In this document: piece by piece, positions 1-8,607 of the stretch
How positions within the stretch are numbered: position 1 is the first letter of the stretch
Layout of the letters: every line of letters starts with the position of its first letter
Assembly (NCBI RefSeq): GCF_036688685.1
Contig: NZ_JAQQPS010000005.1
Span: forward strand, 124,001-188,000
Source of the DNA: JALYUM01 sp036688685
GTDB taxonomy: Bacteria; Pseudomonadota; Gammaproteobacteria; Burkholderiales; Burkholderiaceae_D
Length of the DNA: 64,000 nt
Direction of reading: 5' to 3'
Program-made: the position numbers and the translations under genes
The notes under the pieces: model-generated
The model's input: the letters and a program-made list of their open reading frames with translations, nothing else
Databases searched by the model: none
What the model was told of the DNA's origin: nothing

Positions 1-336
1 AAGATGGTGGAAGCATTCGGCATCAACGTGCCGCTGATGGTGACCTTGACCTACGGCTTCGGGGTCGCGTTGGCGGGCTTTGCCGGGGTGCTGGCGGCGC
101 CCGTGATCAATGTGACGCCACTGATGGGGTCGAACCTGATCATCGTCGTGTTCGCCGTGGTGGTGATCGGCGGCATGGGTTCGATCATGGGCTCGATCCT
201 CACCGGCCTGGGGCTGGGCATTATCGAAGGCTTGACGCGCGTGTATTACCCGGAAGGTTCCGAGGTGGTGGTGTTCGTCGTGATGGTCATCGTGCTGCTG
301 TTGCGTCCCGCCGGCTTGTTTGGCAAAGAAAAATAG
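1..336 (+). CDS. livH: LivH-type branched-chain amino acid ABC transporter permease (5' end outside window)
   Basis: This is the last 111 codons of a permease whose start lies before the window; family members are about 290-310 residues. The visible part is almost wholly hydrophobic, with three or four membrane segments, the GGMGSIMGS stretch seen in LivH/LivM-type permeases and a basic tail ending in FGKEK. Such proteins form the inner-membrane channel for leucine, isoleucine and valine uptake together with LivM and the ATPases LivG and LivF. The livM start follows 8 bp after the stop, so the two are co-transcribed. The family is clear; the exact substrate is inferred. Confidence 0.9.
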   Translation, partial: KMVEAFGINVPLMVTLTYGFGVALAGFAGVLAAPVINVTPLMGSNLIIVVFAVVVIGGMGSIMGSILTGLGLGIIEGLTRVYYPEGSEVVVFVVMVIVLLLRPAGLFGKEK

Positions 337-344
337 GCCCGTCC

Positions 345-1328
345 ATGAACAAGAAAATCGCTATCGCTATCGCCCTGGCCGTTGCCCTGGCAGCCCCTTT
401 CATTGGCTATCCCGTGTTCCTGATGAAGTTGCTGTGCTTCGGGCTGTTTGCCTGTGCCTTCAATTTGCTGATTGGCTACACAGGTTTGCTGTCGTTCGGA
501 CATGCCGCTTTTTTTGGCAGCGCCGGTTATGTTGCCGGTCACGCCTTGACGGTATGGGGCTTGCCGCCCGAGCTGGCGCTGGTGCTTGGCACCGCTGCTG
601 GCGCCCTGATCGGCCTGGTCATGGGCATGCTGGCCATTCGGCGCCAGGGTATTTATTTTTCGATGATCACGCTGGCGCTGGCGCAGATGGTGTATTTCGT
701 CGCCTTGCGTTCTCCGGCGACGCACGGCGAAGACGGTCTACAAGGTGTTCCACGTGGCAAATTGTTTGGCGCCCTCGATTTGGCCAACGATCTGACCATG
801 TACTTTGTCGTGCTGGCCATCGCCATTGCCGGCTTTGCATTGATCGTGCGCATTGTTCACTCGCCGTTTGGGCAAGTGCTCAGCGCCATCAAGGAAAATG
901 AGCCGCGCGCCATTTCGCTTGGTTACGACGTCGACCGTTATAAATTGCTGGCGTTCGTGTTGTCCGCTGCGCTTGCCGGTTTGGCGGGCGCGACCAAGAC
1001 ACTGGTGCTGGGTTTTGAAACGCTGACCGATGTGCACTGGACGATGTCGGGCCTGGTCATCCTGATGACACTGGTTGGCGGCATGGGCACGCTGGTCGGC
1101 CCGATCATCGGCGCGTTCATCATCATTGCGCTGGAAAACAAGCTGGGCGATGTCGGGACCTTTCTCGTGAATACCACCGGGATCGAATGGTTTTCGACGC
1201 TGGGCGAATCGGTGGGCATGGTCACCGGCCTGATTTTTATCGCCTGCGTCTTGCTGTTCCGGCGTGGCATCGTCGGGGAGATTGGCGCTCTTATCGCGGC
1301 CGGCGGCAAAAAACGCAAGCTGGCATGA
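345..1328 (+). CDS. livM: LivM-type branched-chain amino acid ABC transporter permease
   Basis: A 327-residue integral membrane protein with about eight to ten hydrophobic segments, the normal size for LivM. The loop ENEPRAISLGYD (about residues 185-196) is the ATPase-contact region typical of the family. It pairs with LivH to form the membrane channel of a high-affinity branched-chain amino acid importer. The ATPase and binding-protein genes are not within the window and may lie upstream. The gene converges on the alcohol dehydrogenase, with only 9 bp between the stop codons and no obvious terminator. A 14/16 match to parS lies inside the gene. Confidence 0.93.
   Translation: MNKKIAIAIALAVALAAPFIGYPVFLMKLLCFGLFACAFNLLIGYTGLLSFGHAAFFGSAGYVAGHALTVWGLPPELALVLGTAAGALIGLVMGMLAIRRQGIYFSMITLALAQMVYFVALRSPATHGEDGLQGVPRGKLFGALDLANDLTMYFVVLAIAIAGFALIVRIVHSPFGQVLSAIKENEPRAISLGYDVDRYKLLAFVLSAALAGLAGATKTLVLGFETLTDVHWTMSGLVILMTLVGGMGTLVGPIIGAFIIIALENKLGDVGTFLVNTTGIEWFSTLGESVGMVTGLIFIACVLLFRRGIVGEIGALIAAGGKKRKLA
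746..761. other. Degenerate parS-like site inside livM
   Basis: TGTTCCACGTGGCAAA matches the palindromic parS sequence at 14 of 16 positions, with the central CCACGTGG intact. It lies in coding sequence about 1.8 kb from the two better sites. ParB tolerates few mismatches, so this could be chance. Confidence 0.25.
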
Positions 1329-1337
1329 GCGGTGATA

Positions 1338-2495
1338 TTACAAGGCTGCACGATAAATCGCGTGCGCATCTACGCGCGTCACCGTACGCGGGTTGTTGCC
1401 GAGTAACCGTGTCTGCAGCATGGCGTCGTCGGCCAGGCGGTCCAGGTCGTTCTCCGTGATACCCACCTGGCGCAGCGTGGTCGCGATCCCCGTCATCTTG
1501 GCGATGTGTTCCATCGCCAAGATGAGCGCCGCTGTTTTCGCTTCATCCGATCCGCTTGCATCCGGCGCCACGATACCCGCCAGCTCCGCGTACTGCGTGG
1601 CGGCGTGGGACGCGTTGAAGCGCAGGACGTGGGGCAACACCAGCGCGTTGGATAAACCATGTGGGACGTGGAACACGCCGCCGATCGGATAGGCGAGGGC
1701 ATGCACGGCTGCGACTGGCGCATTCGAGAAGGCCTGGCCGGCGTAGCATGCGCCGAGCAGCATGGCCTGGCGAGCGGCGAGGTTTTGCCCGTCTGTGCAT
1801 GCCGTCAGCAGATTCTTGTGCAGGAGCGTTAAGGCCTGGCGGGCCAGCATGTCCGACATGGGGTTCTTCTTATGCTTGCTCGTAAAGGCTTCGATGGCGT
1901 GGACCATGGCGTCGATGCCGGTTGCTGCTGTCACCAAGGGCGGCAAGCCGAGTGTCAAGGTGGCGTCGAGGATCGCGATGTCGGCATACAGTTGTGGCGC
2001 AACGACGCCGGACTTGGTGCTCGCACCGGTTGTCACGATCGCGATGTTGGTGACCTCAGAGCCGGTACCTGCGGTGGTGGGGACTTGCACCAGTGGCAGG
2101 CGTTGTCCTTTGACGTTGCCGATGCCATAGATCTGCGTGATCGCTTGGGCGTTGCCGGCCAGCACCGCCACCAATTTCGCGACATCCATGGAGCTGCCAC
2201 CACCGAGGCCGATGACCAGGTCAATGTTGTGGGTCTTGGCGAAGTCGACAGCTTGCAGTACGACCGCTTCCGGCGGATCGGCGACGACCTTCGAATACAC
2301 GTGCACAGTGATGCCATTTTCCACAAGGCTGTGCTCTGGCCGGGCGACCAGTCCGGTCCCTAAAAATCCGGCGTCGGTGATCAGCATTGCGCTGCGTACT
2401 TGTGGAAAGTGATCCGTACAGATACTGCCGAGTCGGGTGCTGCCCCCGATTTCCGAGATGATGTGGGGCACCGTGCTAAACGTGAAGTTCGTCAT
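1338..2495 (-). CDS. Iron-containing (group III) alcohol dehydrogenase
   Basis: A 385-residue protein of the metal-dependent alcohol dehydrogenase family (FucO/YqhD/maleylacetate reductase fold). The N-terminal half carries the nucleotide-binding GLGGGSSMD near residues 97-104 and PTTAGTGSE near 139-147. The four expected metal ligands are visible as Asp195, His199, His265 and His279, the last within HVPHGLSNA. It should interconvert an alcohol and an aldehyde or ketone using NAD(P)H; the substrate cannot be read from sequence. It is monocistronic, divergent from mnmG across the parS region, and convergent with livM. Confidence 0.88.
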   Translation of the reverse strand: MTNFTFSTVPHIISEIGGSTRLGSICTDHFPQVRSAMLITDAGFLGTGLVARPEHSLVENGITVHVYSKVVADPPEAVVLQAVDFAKTHNIDLVIGLGGGSSMDVAKLVAVLAGNAQAITQIYGIGNVKGQRLPLVQVPTTAGTGSEVTNIAIVTTGASTKSGVVAPQLYADIAILDATLTLGLPPLVTAATGIDAMVHAIEAFTSKHKKNPMSDMLARQALTLLHKNLLTACTDGQNLAARQAMLLGACYAGQAFSNAPVAAVHALAYPIGGVFHVPHGLSNALVLPHVLRFNASHAATQYAELAGIVAPDASGSDEAKTAALILAMEHIAKMTGIATTLRQVGITENDLDRLADDAMLQTRLLGNNPRTVTRVDAHAIYRAAL

Positions 2496-2539
2496 GGAGA
2501 GGCCTTGTCCGTGAGGTGAAGGGACAGGTTACACGAGAT

Positions 2540-2555
2540 TGTTTCACGTGGAACG
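2540..2555. other. parS centromere-like site 1
   Basis: TGTTTCACGTGGAACG differs from the bacterial parS palindrome (TGTTNCACGTGNAACA) only at the last base. ParB binds such 16-mers and spreads from them to load SMC and partition the origin. The parAB genes begin 2.8 kb away and a second site lies 23 bp downstream. Confidence 0.85.
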
Positions 2556-2578
2556 TCGAAAATGAGGGCAATGTACTG

Positions 2579-2594
2579 TGTTCCACGTGGAACA
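2579..2594. other. parS centromere-like site 2 (perfect palindrome)
   Basis: TGTTCCACGTGGAACA is a perfect 16-bp palindrome and an exact match to the parS consensus. It lies 90 bp before the mnmG start, so ParB bound here could also affect mnmG transcription. Confidence 0.92.
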
Positions 2595-2643
2595 AAACGG
2601 CGGCGTAAACTGCGGAGAAGAAGTTACGGGAACGAAAAGACTC

Positions 2644-2649
2644 TATAAT
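2644..2649 (+). promoter_or_regulatory. Possible -10 element for mnmG
   Basis: A perfect TATAAT lies 34 bp before the chosen mnmG start. No good -35 hexamer is seen at the right distance, so this is only a candidate. Confidence 0.35.
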
Positions 2650-2683
2650 CGCTGCTTACACTCCTCGCTTGACACTTCCCAAA

Positions 2684-4615
2684 ATGCTATTTTCCACTGA
2701 ATTTGACGTCATTGTCGTCGGCGGCGGCCATGCCGGCACCGAAGCGGCGCTGGCTTCCGCGCGCATGGGTCAGAAGACTTTACTGCTGACGCACAATATT
2801 GAAACGCTGGGACAGATGTCCTGCAACCCCTCCATCGGCGGCATCGGCAAGGGCCATCTGGTCAAGGAAGTCGACGCCATGGGCGGCGCCATGGCCATCG
2901 CCACCGACGAATCTGGCATCCAGTTCCGCATCCTGAACTCGTCCAAGGGACCGGCTGTGCGCGCCACCCGCGCCCAGGCCGACCGCATCCTGTACAAGCA
3001 GGCGATCCGTTCGCGCCTGGAAAACCAGCCGAACCTGTGGCTGTTCCAGCAAGCGGTCGATGACTTGCTGGTGGAAGGCGAGCGCGTCGTCGGCGCCGTC
3101 ACCCAGATGGGCGTGACCTTCCGTGCCAAGGCCGTCGTGCTGACAGCGGGCACCTTCCTGGACGGCAAAATCCACGTCGGCCTGCAGAATTACTCGGCAG
3201 GCCGCGCCGGCGATCCACCGGCACTGTCCTTGTCTGCGCGCCTGAAAGAATTGAAATTGCCGCAGGGCCGCCTGAAAACCGGCACGCCGCCACGCATCGA
3301 TGGGCGCAGCATCGACTTTTCGCAGCTGGCCGAGCAGGGTGGCGACCTCGATCCGGTACCGGTGTTTTCGGTCATGGGCAATGCCGCCATGCACCCGAGA
3401 CAGGTGCCATGCTGGGTCACGCACACGAATTCGCAAACGCACGACATCATCCGCGCCGGGCTCGATCGCAGTCCGATGTACACGGGTGTGATTGAAGGTG
3501 TGGGTCCGCGTTACTGCCCGTCGATCGAAGACAAGATTCACCGTTTTGCGTCGAAAGATTCGCACCAGATTTTCCTCGAGCCGGAAGGTCTCACCACCAA
3601 TGAATACTATCCAAACGGCATCTCGACCAGCCTGCCGTTCGACGTGCAAATCGCCTTGGTGCGTTCGATGAAGGGCATGGAGAACGCCTTTATTTTGCGT
3701 CCCGGCTATGCCATCGAATACGATTATTTCGACCCGCGCGGTTTAAAGGCGTCGCTGGAAACGCGCGCGATTGCCGGCCTGTATTTCGCCGGCCAGATCA
3801 ACGGCACCACCGGCTATGAAGAAGCGGCCGCGCAAGGGATGCTGGCCGGTATCAATGCGGCACTGCAAACCCAGGGCAAGGATGCCTGGACGCCGGGCCG
3901 CGCCGAAGCATATCTCGGCGTGATGGTCGATGACCTGACCACGCAAGGTGTGATGGAACCGTACCGCATGTTCACCAGCCGCGCCGAGTATCGCCTCAGC
4001 CTGCGCGAAGACAATGCCGACATGCGCCTGACCGAAATTGGCCGCAAGCTCGGCTGCGTTGGCGAGGCCCAGTGGGCCGCCTTCGAGACCAAGCGCGAAG
4101 CGGTCGCGCGCGAGTTGGAGCGCCTGCGTTCGACGTGGGTCAATCCACGCATCCTGGCCGCCGCCGAGTCGGAACGCGTGGTCGGTCAGCCGATCGAGCG
4201 TGAGTATTCGCTGGCCGATTTGCTGCGCCGTCCGGGCGTTGCCTATGACACCTTGATGAGCATGCAGGGAATCGAAGGCGCGGCATTGGCCGGCCCCGGT
4301 GTCGAGGATGCCGCGGTCAAAGAGCAGGTCGAAATCCAGCTGAAATACGCGGGTTATATCGACCGCCAGGCCAAGGAAGTCGAGCGCCACGACCATTTTG
4401 AAAATCTCAAATTGCCGGACGCGTTTAACTACCTGGACATTGCGGCCCTCTCCGTGGAAGTGCGCCAGAAGCTGGATAAACAGCGGCCCGAAACGCTGGG
4501 CCAGGCCTCGCGCATTTCCGGTGTCACGCCGGCCGCGATCTCGCTGCTGCTGGTGCACCTGAAAAAACGGGGCGCCAAGGGTTTTACGACACTCAATGAG
4601 GAACTGGCGCAATGA
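2684..4615 (+). CDS. mnmG: tRNA uridine-5-carboxymethylaminomethyl modification enzyme MnmG (GidA)
   Basis: The 643-residue product is an FAD protein that works with MnmE to modify the wobble uridine (U34) of certain tRNAs. The N-terminus FDVIVVGGGHAG (residues 7-18) is the dinucleotide-binding motif and GTPPRIDGRS is a conserved GidA stretch. The ATG at 2684 gives an N-terminus like E. coli MnmG (629 residues); a TTG five codons upstream is in frame but lacks support. The stop overlaps the rsmG start by 4 bp (ATGA), the classic gidA-gidB coupling next to parAB near origins. Confidence 0.97.
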   Translation: MLFSTEFDVIVVGGGHAGTEAALASARMGQKTLLLTHNIETLGQMSCNPSIGGIGKGHLVKEVDAMGGAMAIATDESGIQFRILNSSKGPAVRATRAQADRILYKQAIRSRLENQPNLWLFQQAVDDLLVEGERVVGAVTQMGVTFRAKAVVLTAGTFLDGKIHVGLQNYSAGRAGDPPALSLSARLKELKLPQGRLKTGTPPRIDGRSIDFSQLAEQGGDLDPVPVFSVMGNAAMHPRQVPCWVTHTNSQTHDIIRAGLDRSPMYTGVIEGVGPRYCPSIEDKIHRFASKDSHQIFLEPEGLTTNEYYPNGISTSLPFDVQIALVRSMKGMENAFILRPGYAIEYDYFDPRGLKASLETRAIAGLYFAGQINGTTGYEEAAAQGMLAGINAALQTQGKDAWTPGRAEAYLGVMVDDLTTQGVMEPYRMFTSRAEYRLSLREDNADMRLTEIGRKLGCVGEAQWAAFETKREAVARELERLRSTWVNPRILAAAESERVVGQPIEREYSLADLLRRPGVAYDTLMSMQGIEGAALAGPGVEDAAVKEQVEIQLKYAGYIDRQAKEVERHDHFENLKLPDAFNYLDIAALSVEVRQKLDKQRPETLGQASRISGVTPAAISLLLVHLKKRGAKGFTTLNEELAQ

Positions 4616-5259
4616 AGCATTTTGACCGCGCCGTACTGGCGCAAGTGCTGGTCGACGGCATCGAAGAGATGCAACTCGACCTGAGCGGCGACAAGATCGC
4701 CAAGCTGATGGATTACCTGGGGCTGCTGTTCAAGTGGAATGCCGTCTACAACCTGACCTCCCTGCGCGACCCGATGCAGATGGTCACGCACCATTTGCTC
4801 GATTCGCTGGCCGCTGTGCCAGCCTTCGCAGACGCCAAAAACGTGCTCGACGTCGGCGCCGGCGGCGGCTTGCCCGGCATGGTGCTGGCAATCTGCCGGC
4901 CCGACAGGAAAGTGGCCATGATCGACACGGTCCACAAGAAAACCGCGTTTTTGACGCAGGTGAAAGCGGAACTGGGGCTGACCAACGTGACGGTCTACAC
5001 GAAACGGGTCGAGCAGCTGGAAGTGAAGGAACCGTTCGACGTGATCACCTCGCGCGCTTTCGCCGACCTGTCCGATTTCGTCAACTGGTCCGGGCATCTG
5101 CTGGCCGAGGGCGGGCAATTTATCGCCCTGAAAGGGGTGGCGGCAACCGACGAGCAGCAGCGGGTGCCAGCTCCATGGTACATCACAGAATTGAGACCAT
5201 TAAAAGTGCCGAAACTCGACGCCGAGCGTCACCTGGTATTGATCGCCAAATCAAACTAA
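4612..5259 (+). CDS. rsmG: 16S rRNA (guanine527-N7)-methyltransferase RsmG (GidB)
   Basis: A 215-residue SAM-dependent methyltransferase with the glycine-rich motif VGAGGGLPGM at residues 81-90 and the family stretch KWNAVYNLTS at 41-50. It methylates N7 of G527 in 16S rRNA; in other bacteria loss gives low-level streptomycin resistance. It overlaps mnmG by 4 bp, implying translational coupling. Length is standard for the family (about 207 in E. coli). A 114-bp AT-rich gap with its own promoter separates it from parA. Confidence 0.96.
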   Translation: MKHFDRAVLAQVLVDGIEEMQLDLSGDKIAKLMDYLGLLFKWNAVYNLTSLRDPMQMVTHHLLDSLAAVPAFADAKNVLDVGAGGGLPGMVLAICRPDRKVAMIDTVHKKTAFLTQVKAELGLTNVTVYTKRVEQLEVKEPFDVITSRAFADLSDFVNWSGHLLAEGGQFIALKGVAATDEQQRVPAPWYITELRPLKVPKLDAERHLVLIAKSN

Positions 5260-5313
5260 ATGGTATAAATCAAATAAACCATACATATAGTTTATTCGAT
5301 TAAAACAGTAGTG

Positions 5314-5341
5314 TTGATATTTATGAAATAAACGGTATGAT
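5314..5341 (+). promoter_or_regulatory. Predicted sigma70 promoter of parAB
   Basis: TTGATA (5314-5319) and TATGAT (5336-5341) are separated by 16 bp in an AT-rich gap, about 32 bp before the parA ATG. This suggests that parAB can be transcribed separately from mnmG-rsmG. Confidence 0.55.
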
Positions 5342-5373
5342 CCGTTGTCGTTGAATTTTTAAACAGAGCATAC

Positions 5374-6144
5374 ATGGCGAAAATATTTTGCGTAGCAAAC
5401 CAGAAGGGTGGCGTAGGCAAGACCACGACCAGCGTCAACCTGTCGGCAGGGTTGGCCAAACTGAACCAGCGGGTGCTGCTGGTCGACCTGGATCCGCAGG
5501 GCAATGCGACGATGGGCGCGGGTATCGACAAGGCGGCACTGAAGGGATCGACCTACGAAGTGCTGCTTGGTGAATCCGATGTTGCCAGTGCACGCATGCG
5601 CTCGGAAGCAGGGCGCTTCGATGTGCTGCCATCGAACCGCGAACTGGCCGGTGCGGAAGTGGAGATGGTCGAACTCGACAAGCGCGAACGCCGCCTCAAG
5701 GATGCATTGGAACTGGTCGCAGGAGATTACGATTTCATTCTGATCGATTGCCCGCCCGCGCTGTCGATGCTCACGCTTAATGGCCTGTGTGCCGCGAACG
5801 GCGTGATTATTCCGATGCAGTGCGAGTACTACGCACTCGAAGGTTTGTCGGACCTGGTCAACACGATCAAGAAGGTGCATGCCAATCTGAACACGGACCT
5901 GAAAATCATTGGCCTGTTGCGCGTGATGTTCGATCCGCGCATGACGCTGTCGCAGCAGGTGTCCGGCCAGCTCGAGCAGCACTTCGGCGACAAGGTTTTC
6001 AAGACCATCATCCCGCGCAACGTGCGGCTGGCCGAAGCGCCGTCGTACGGCATTCCGGGCGTGGTGTTCGATCCGACGTCGAAAGGTGCGCAGGCCTACA
6101 TCGCCTTTGGCGCCGAGATGGTTGAACGTATCAAGACAATGTAA
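5374..6144 (+). CDS. parA: Chromosome-partitioning ATPase ParA (Soj)
   Basis: A 256-residue deviant Walker-A ATPase with QKGGVGKTT at residues 10-18 and the Walker B region FILIDCPPALS. ATP-bound ParA coats the nucleoid, and ParB-parS complexes follow its gradient to segregate origins. It lacks the N-terminal helix-turn-helix of plasmid ParA type Ia and is therefore chromosomal Soj type. parB follows after 18 bp and two parS-like sites lie 2.8 kb upstream, so the whole partition system is present. Confidence 0.96.
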   Translation: MAKIFCVANQKGGVGKTTTSVNLSAGLAKLNQRVLLVDLDPQGNATMGAGIDKAALKGSTYEVLLGESDVASARMRSEAGRFDVLPSNRELAGAEVEMVELDKRERRLKDALELVAGDYDFILIDCPPALSMLTLNGLCAANGVIIPMQCEYYALEGLSDLVNTIKKVHANLNTDLKIIGLLRVMFDPRMTLSQQVSGQLEQHFGDKVFKTIIPRNVRLAEAPSYGIPGVVFDPTSKGAQAYIAFGAEMVERIKTM

Positions 6145-6162
6145 TCAAGAGAACGCACAATC

Positions 6163-7038
6163 ATGGCAACCAAAAAACTCAAGGGACTGGGCCGCGGCCT
6201 CGATGCACTCCTAGGCGGCAGCGACATGGAGCCGGCCGTGCCAGACTTGCCGACCTCGCTGGCATTAACTCAGCTGCAGGCCGGTAAATACCAGCCACGC
6301 ACGCGCATGGACGAAGGCGCACTGAACGAACTGGCCGCGTCGATCAAAACCCAGGGCATCATGCAGCCGGTGCTGGTGCGGCCGATCGACACCGACGGAA
6401 AAACCCAACGCTACGAGATCATCGCCGGCGAACGCCGTTTCCGCGCGGCGCAGATCGCCGGCCTGGAAGTGATCCCGGTGCTGGTGCGCGAAGTGGACGA
6501 CCAGTCGGCCGCCGCGATGGCCCTGATCGAAAACATCCAGCGCGAAGACTTGAATCCGCTGGAAGAGGCGCAGGGCATCGCGCGCTTGATCTCGGACTTC
6601 AGTTTTACGCATGAGCAGGCGGCCAACGCCGTCGGCCGATCGCGCAGCGCGGTGTCGAACCTGTTGCGCCTGATTAACCTGGCAGCGCCGGTGCAAACCA
6701 TGCTGATGGCCGGCGACATCGACATGGGCCACGCGCGCGCGCTGCTGGCCGTCGACAGCGCCAGCCAGATCAATCTGGCCAACCAGGTTGTCGCGAAACG
6801 CTTGTCGGTGCGCGATACCGAAAAGCTGGTCACGCGTTCGCAGGAAGAAGACCAGCAGACGCCAGGCTCGCGCCTAAAAGAAAAGGCCGGCGATATCGTA
6901 CGACTGGAAGAGGAGTTGTCTGACAAGTTGGCCACGCCGGTCGCTTTTAAAATGGGCGCGAAGGGCAGGGGCCAAATGATTATCGACTTTGCCGATTTGG
7001 ACATTCTCGATGGGGTACTGGCCAGGTTACGCGCGTAA
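6163..7038 (+). CDS. parB: Chromosome-partitioning protein ParB (Spo0J)
   Basis: A 291-residue centromere-binding CTPase. It shows the ParB/Srx fold with GERRFRA at residues 89-95 (CTP-binding C motif), ENIQRED at 123-129, and a KorB-type helix-turn-helix around 150-170 that reads parS. The N-terminal KGLGRGLDALLGG (7-19) is the conserved segment that stimulates ParA. ParB should load on the two CACGTG palindromes upstream of mnmG. A stable hairpin follows the gene. Confidence 0.97.
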   Translation: MATKKLKGLGRGLDALLGGSDMEPAVPDLPTSLALTQLQAGKYQPRTRMDEGALNELAASIKTQGIMQPVLVRPIDTDGKTQRYEIIAGERRFRAAQIAGLEVIPVLVREVDDQSAAAMALIENIQREDLNPLEEAQGIARLISDFSFTHEQAANAVGRSRSAVSNLLRLINLAAPVQTMLMAGDIDMGHARALLAVDSASQINLANQVVAKRLSVRDTEKLVTRSQEEDQQTPGSRLKEKAGDIVRLEEELSDKLATPVAFKMGAKGRGQMIIDFADLDILDGVLARLRA

Positions 7039-7059
7039 TTTGGCCGCCGGCACTATCCA

Positions 7060-7087
7060 AGTGCGTGGCGGGCACCTGCCACGCACT
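7060..7087 (+). terminator. Hairpin after parB without a U-tract
   Basis: AGTGCGTGGC (7060-7069) and GCCACGCACT (7078-7087) form a perfect 10-bp stem around an 8-nt loop, 21 bp after the parB stop. No T-run follows, so it is either a weak or Rho-assisted terminator or an mRNA-end stabiliser. Confidence 0.45.
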
Positions 7088-7217
7088 ATGAAGAAGCAAG
7101 CGCGGCACCACCACAGCCCACCCCCCGCGCGCCAGATATGCATAAAACTTTCTGTCAAGCCAACATTGGTAACGTATCATTCATGCCGCATCAGGCCGAT
7201 ACACGCAGCCGAAGCGT

Positions 7218-7247
7218 TTGACTCGCGTCAGTGATAACACTTATAAT
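7218..7247 (+). promoter_or_regulatory. Sigma70 promoter of the atp operon
   Basis: TTGACT (7218-7223) and a perfect TATAAT (7242-7247) are spaced by 18 bp, about 66 bp before the atpI ATG. The gap between parB and atpI (7039-7313) otherwise holds only the hairpin after parB. The TTG of this -35 box could be misread as an upstream atpI start. Confidence 0.8.
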
Positions 7248-7313
7248 CCCGCTGATTCATGTAATTACCACACCGTAAACCTGTACCAATCTGGCTGGCG
7301 CGAAGAAGAAAAA

Positions 7314-7649
7314 ATGTTGCGCATAGTCTCCCTGCAATTGATCGCGACAGCAGTCGCCGGCGTGATCGCCGCACTGTTGGGGGGCTTGCCTGCGGCGCTG
7401 TCGGCGGTGCTGGGCGGTTTATGTTGTGTCGTCCCGAACAGTCTGTTTGCCTTGCGCCTGTTTGCCAGCGCGCGGCGCGGCCAGGCCAATCCGGGCACGT
7501 TCTTCATCGGTGAATTTATAAAGATTGCAATGACCGTGGCGCTGCTTGGCGCCGTGGCCTGGCTGTACCACGATCTGAACTGGCTCGCGCTGCTGTGCGG
7601 CTTCATCGTGGCACTCAAAAGTTACATCATCTTATTGTTTAGGCACTGA
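7314..7649 (+). CDS. atpI: ATP synthase subunit I (AtpI)
   Basis: A 111-residue small membrane protein with four hydrophobic segments, first gene of the ATP synthase operon. AtpI-type proteins help assemble the c-ring and may aid Mg2+ supply; they are not part of the finished enzyme. The ATG at 7314 follows a GAAGAAG ribosome-binding site. An in-frame TTG at 7218 is rejected because it coincides with the -35 box and would add 32 polar residues. The spacer to atpB is 2 bp. Confidence 0.88.
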   Translation: MLRIVSLQLIATAVAGVIAALLGGLPAALSAVLGGLCCVVPNSLFALRLFASARRGQANPGTFFIGEFIKIAMTVALLGAVAWLYHDLNWLALLCGFIVALKSYIILLFRH

Positions 7650-7651
7650 CC

Positions 7652-8536
7652 ATGGCAACTGAAACCGTCGCACATGTGGCACCTGAGGCTGGCGAGCACG
7701 TCGTCACCTCGAGCAGCTATATTACTCACCACCTGGGGCACTGGCGCTCGAGTCCGCAGACGTCGATCGTCGACTTCCACGTAATTAACTATGACACGAT
7801 TTTCTGGTCGGTGCTGTTGGCGCTGGTGACGTTCTTGCTGTTGCGTGCCGCCGCCAAAGGCGCGACCGCAGGTGTGCCGGGCCGTTTCCAGAACGCGTTC
7901 GAGTCGCTCGTCGAGCTGGTCGAAGACCAATCCAAATCGATCGTGCACGGCAACCGTACGTTTATTGCGCCACTGGCACTGACCGTGCTGGTCTGGGTCG
8001 TGCTGATGAACTCGATGGACTTTTTGCCAGTCGACCTGTTCGCTACCGCTTTCCGCTGGGCTGGCTTGCACACGGCTGAAGGCCATGAACCGTTCTTCCG
8101 CGTCGTGCCTACGGCCGACCTGAACGGCACCTTCGGCATGGGTCTGGTGGTGTTCTTCTTCATGATTTACTACGGCATCAAGATCCACAGCTTCGGCGGC
8201 TTCATCAAGGGTTTGTTCACCGCGCCGTTTGGTCACCATCCTGCCCTGTGGCTGCCGAATCTGTTCATCAACATCATTGAATACGCTGCACGCACTGTTT
8301 CGTTGTCCATGCGACTTTTCGGCAATATGTTTGCCGGCGAATTGCTGTTCCTGTTGATCGCTCTGCTGGGCGCTACCTGGGTTGGTTTTACCACCCAAAG
8401 CGTCGCGCTGGCCGGTTTGCAGGTATTGCTGGGAACTGGATGGGCATTGTTCCACCTTTTGATCGTCCCTCTGCAAGCCTTCATTTTCATGATGCTGACG
8501 CTGGTGTACATCGGCCAGGCTCACGAAGGTCACTAA
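7652..8536 (+). CDS. atpB: F1Fo ATP synthase subunit a
   Basis: A 294-residue integral membrane protein forming the proton half-channels next to the c-ring. SMRLFGNMFAGELL in the C-terminal half carries the essential Arg of subunit a. The N-terminal part has a polar, His-rich tail (GEHV, THHLGHW) before the first membrane span. Length fits proteobacterial AtpB (271 in E. coli). It sits between atpI and atpE in the canonical order. Confidence 0.97.
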   Translation: MATETVAHVAPEAGEHVVTSSSYITHHLGHWRSSPQTSIVDFHVINYDTIFWSVLLALVTFLLLRAAAKGATAGVPGRFQNAFESLVELVEDQSKSIVHGNRTFIAPLALTVLVWVVLMNSMDFLPVDLFATAFRWAGLHTAEGHEPFFRVVPTADLNGTFGMGLVVFFFMIYYGIKIHSFGGFIKGLFTAPFGHHPALWLPNLFINIIEYAARTVSLSMRLFGNMFAGELLFLLIALLGATWVGFTTQSVALAGLQVLLGTGWALFHLLIVPLQAFIFMMLTLVYIGQAHEGH

Positions 8537-8607
8537 GTTTTGCAGGTAGTTGATCGCCGTTTTATCTTTTAATGTTTTAACCTTTTTTTAATTTTTAGGA
8601 GTTTTTG

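Noticed and set aside
7218..7313. Upstream TTG start for atpI
   Set aside because: The codon is the first three bases of the -35 hexamer of the atp promoter, so it would not be transcribed from that promoter, and the extension is unlike AtpI.
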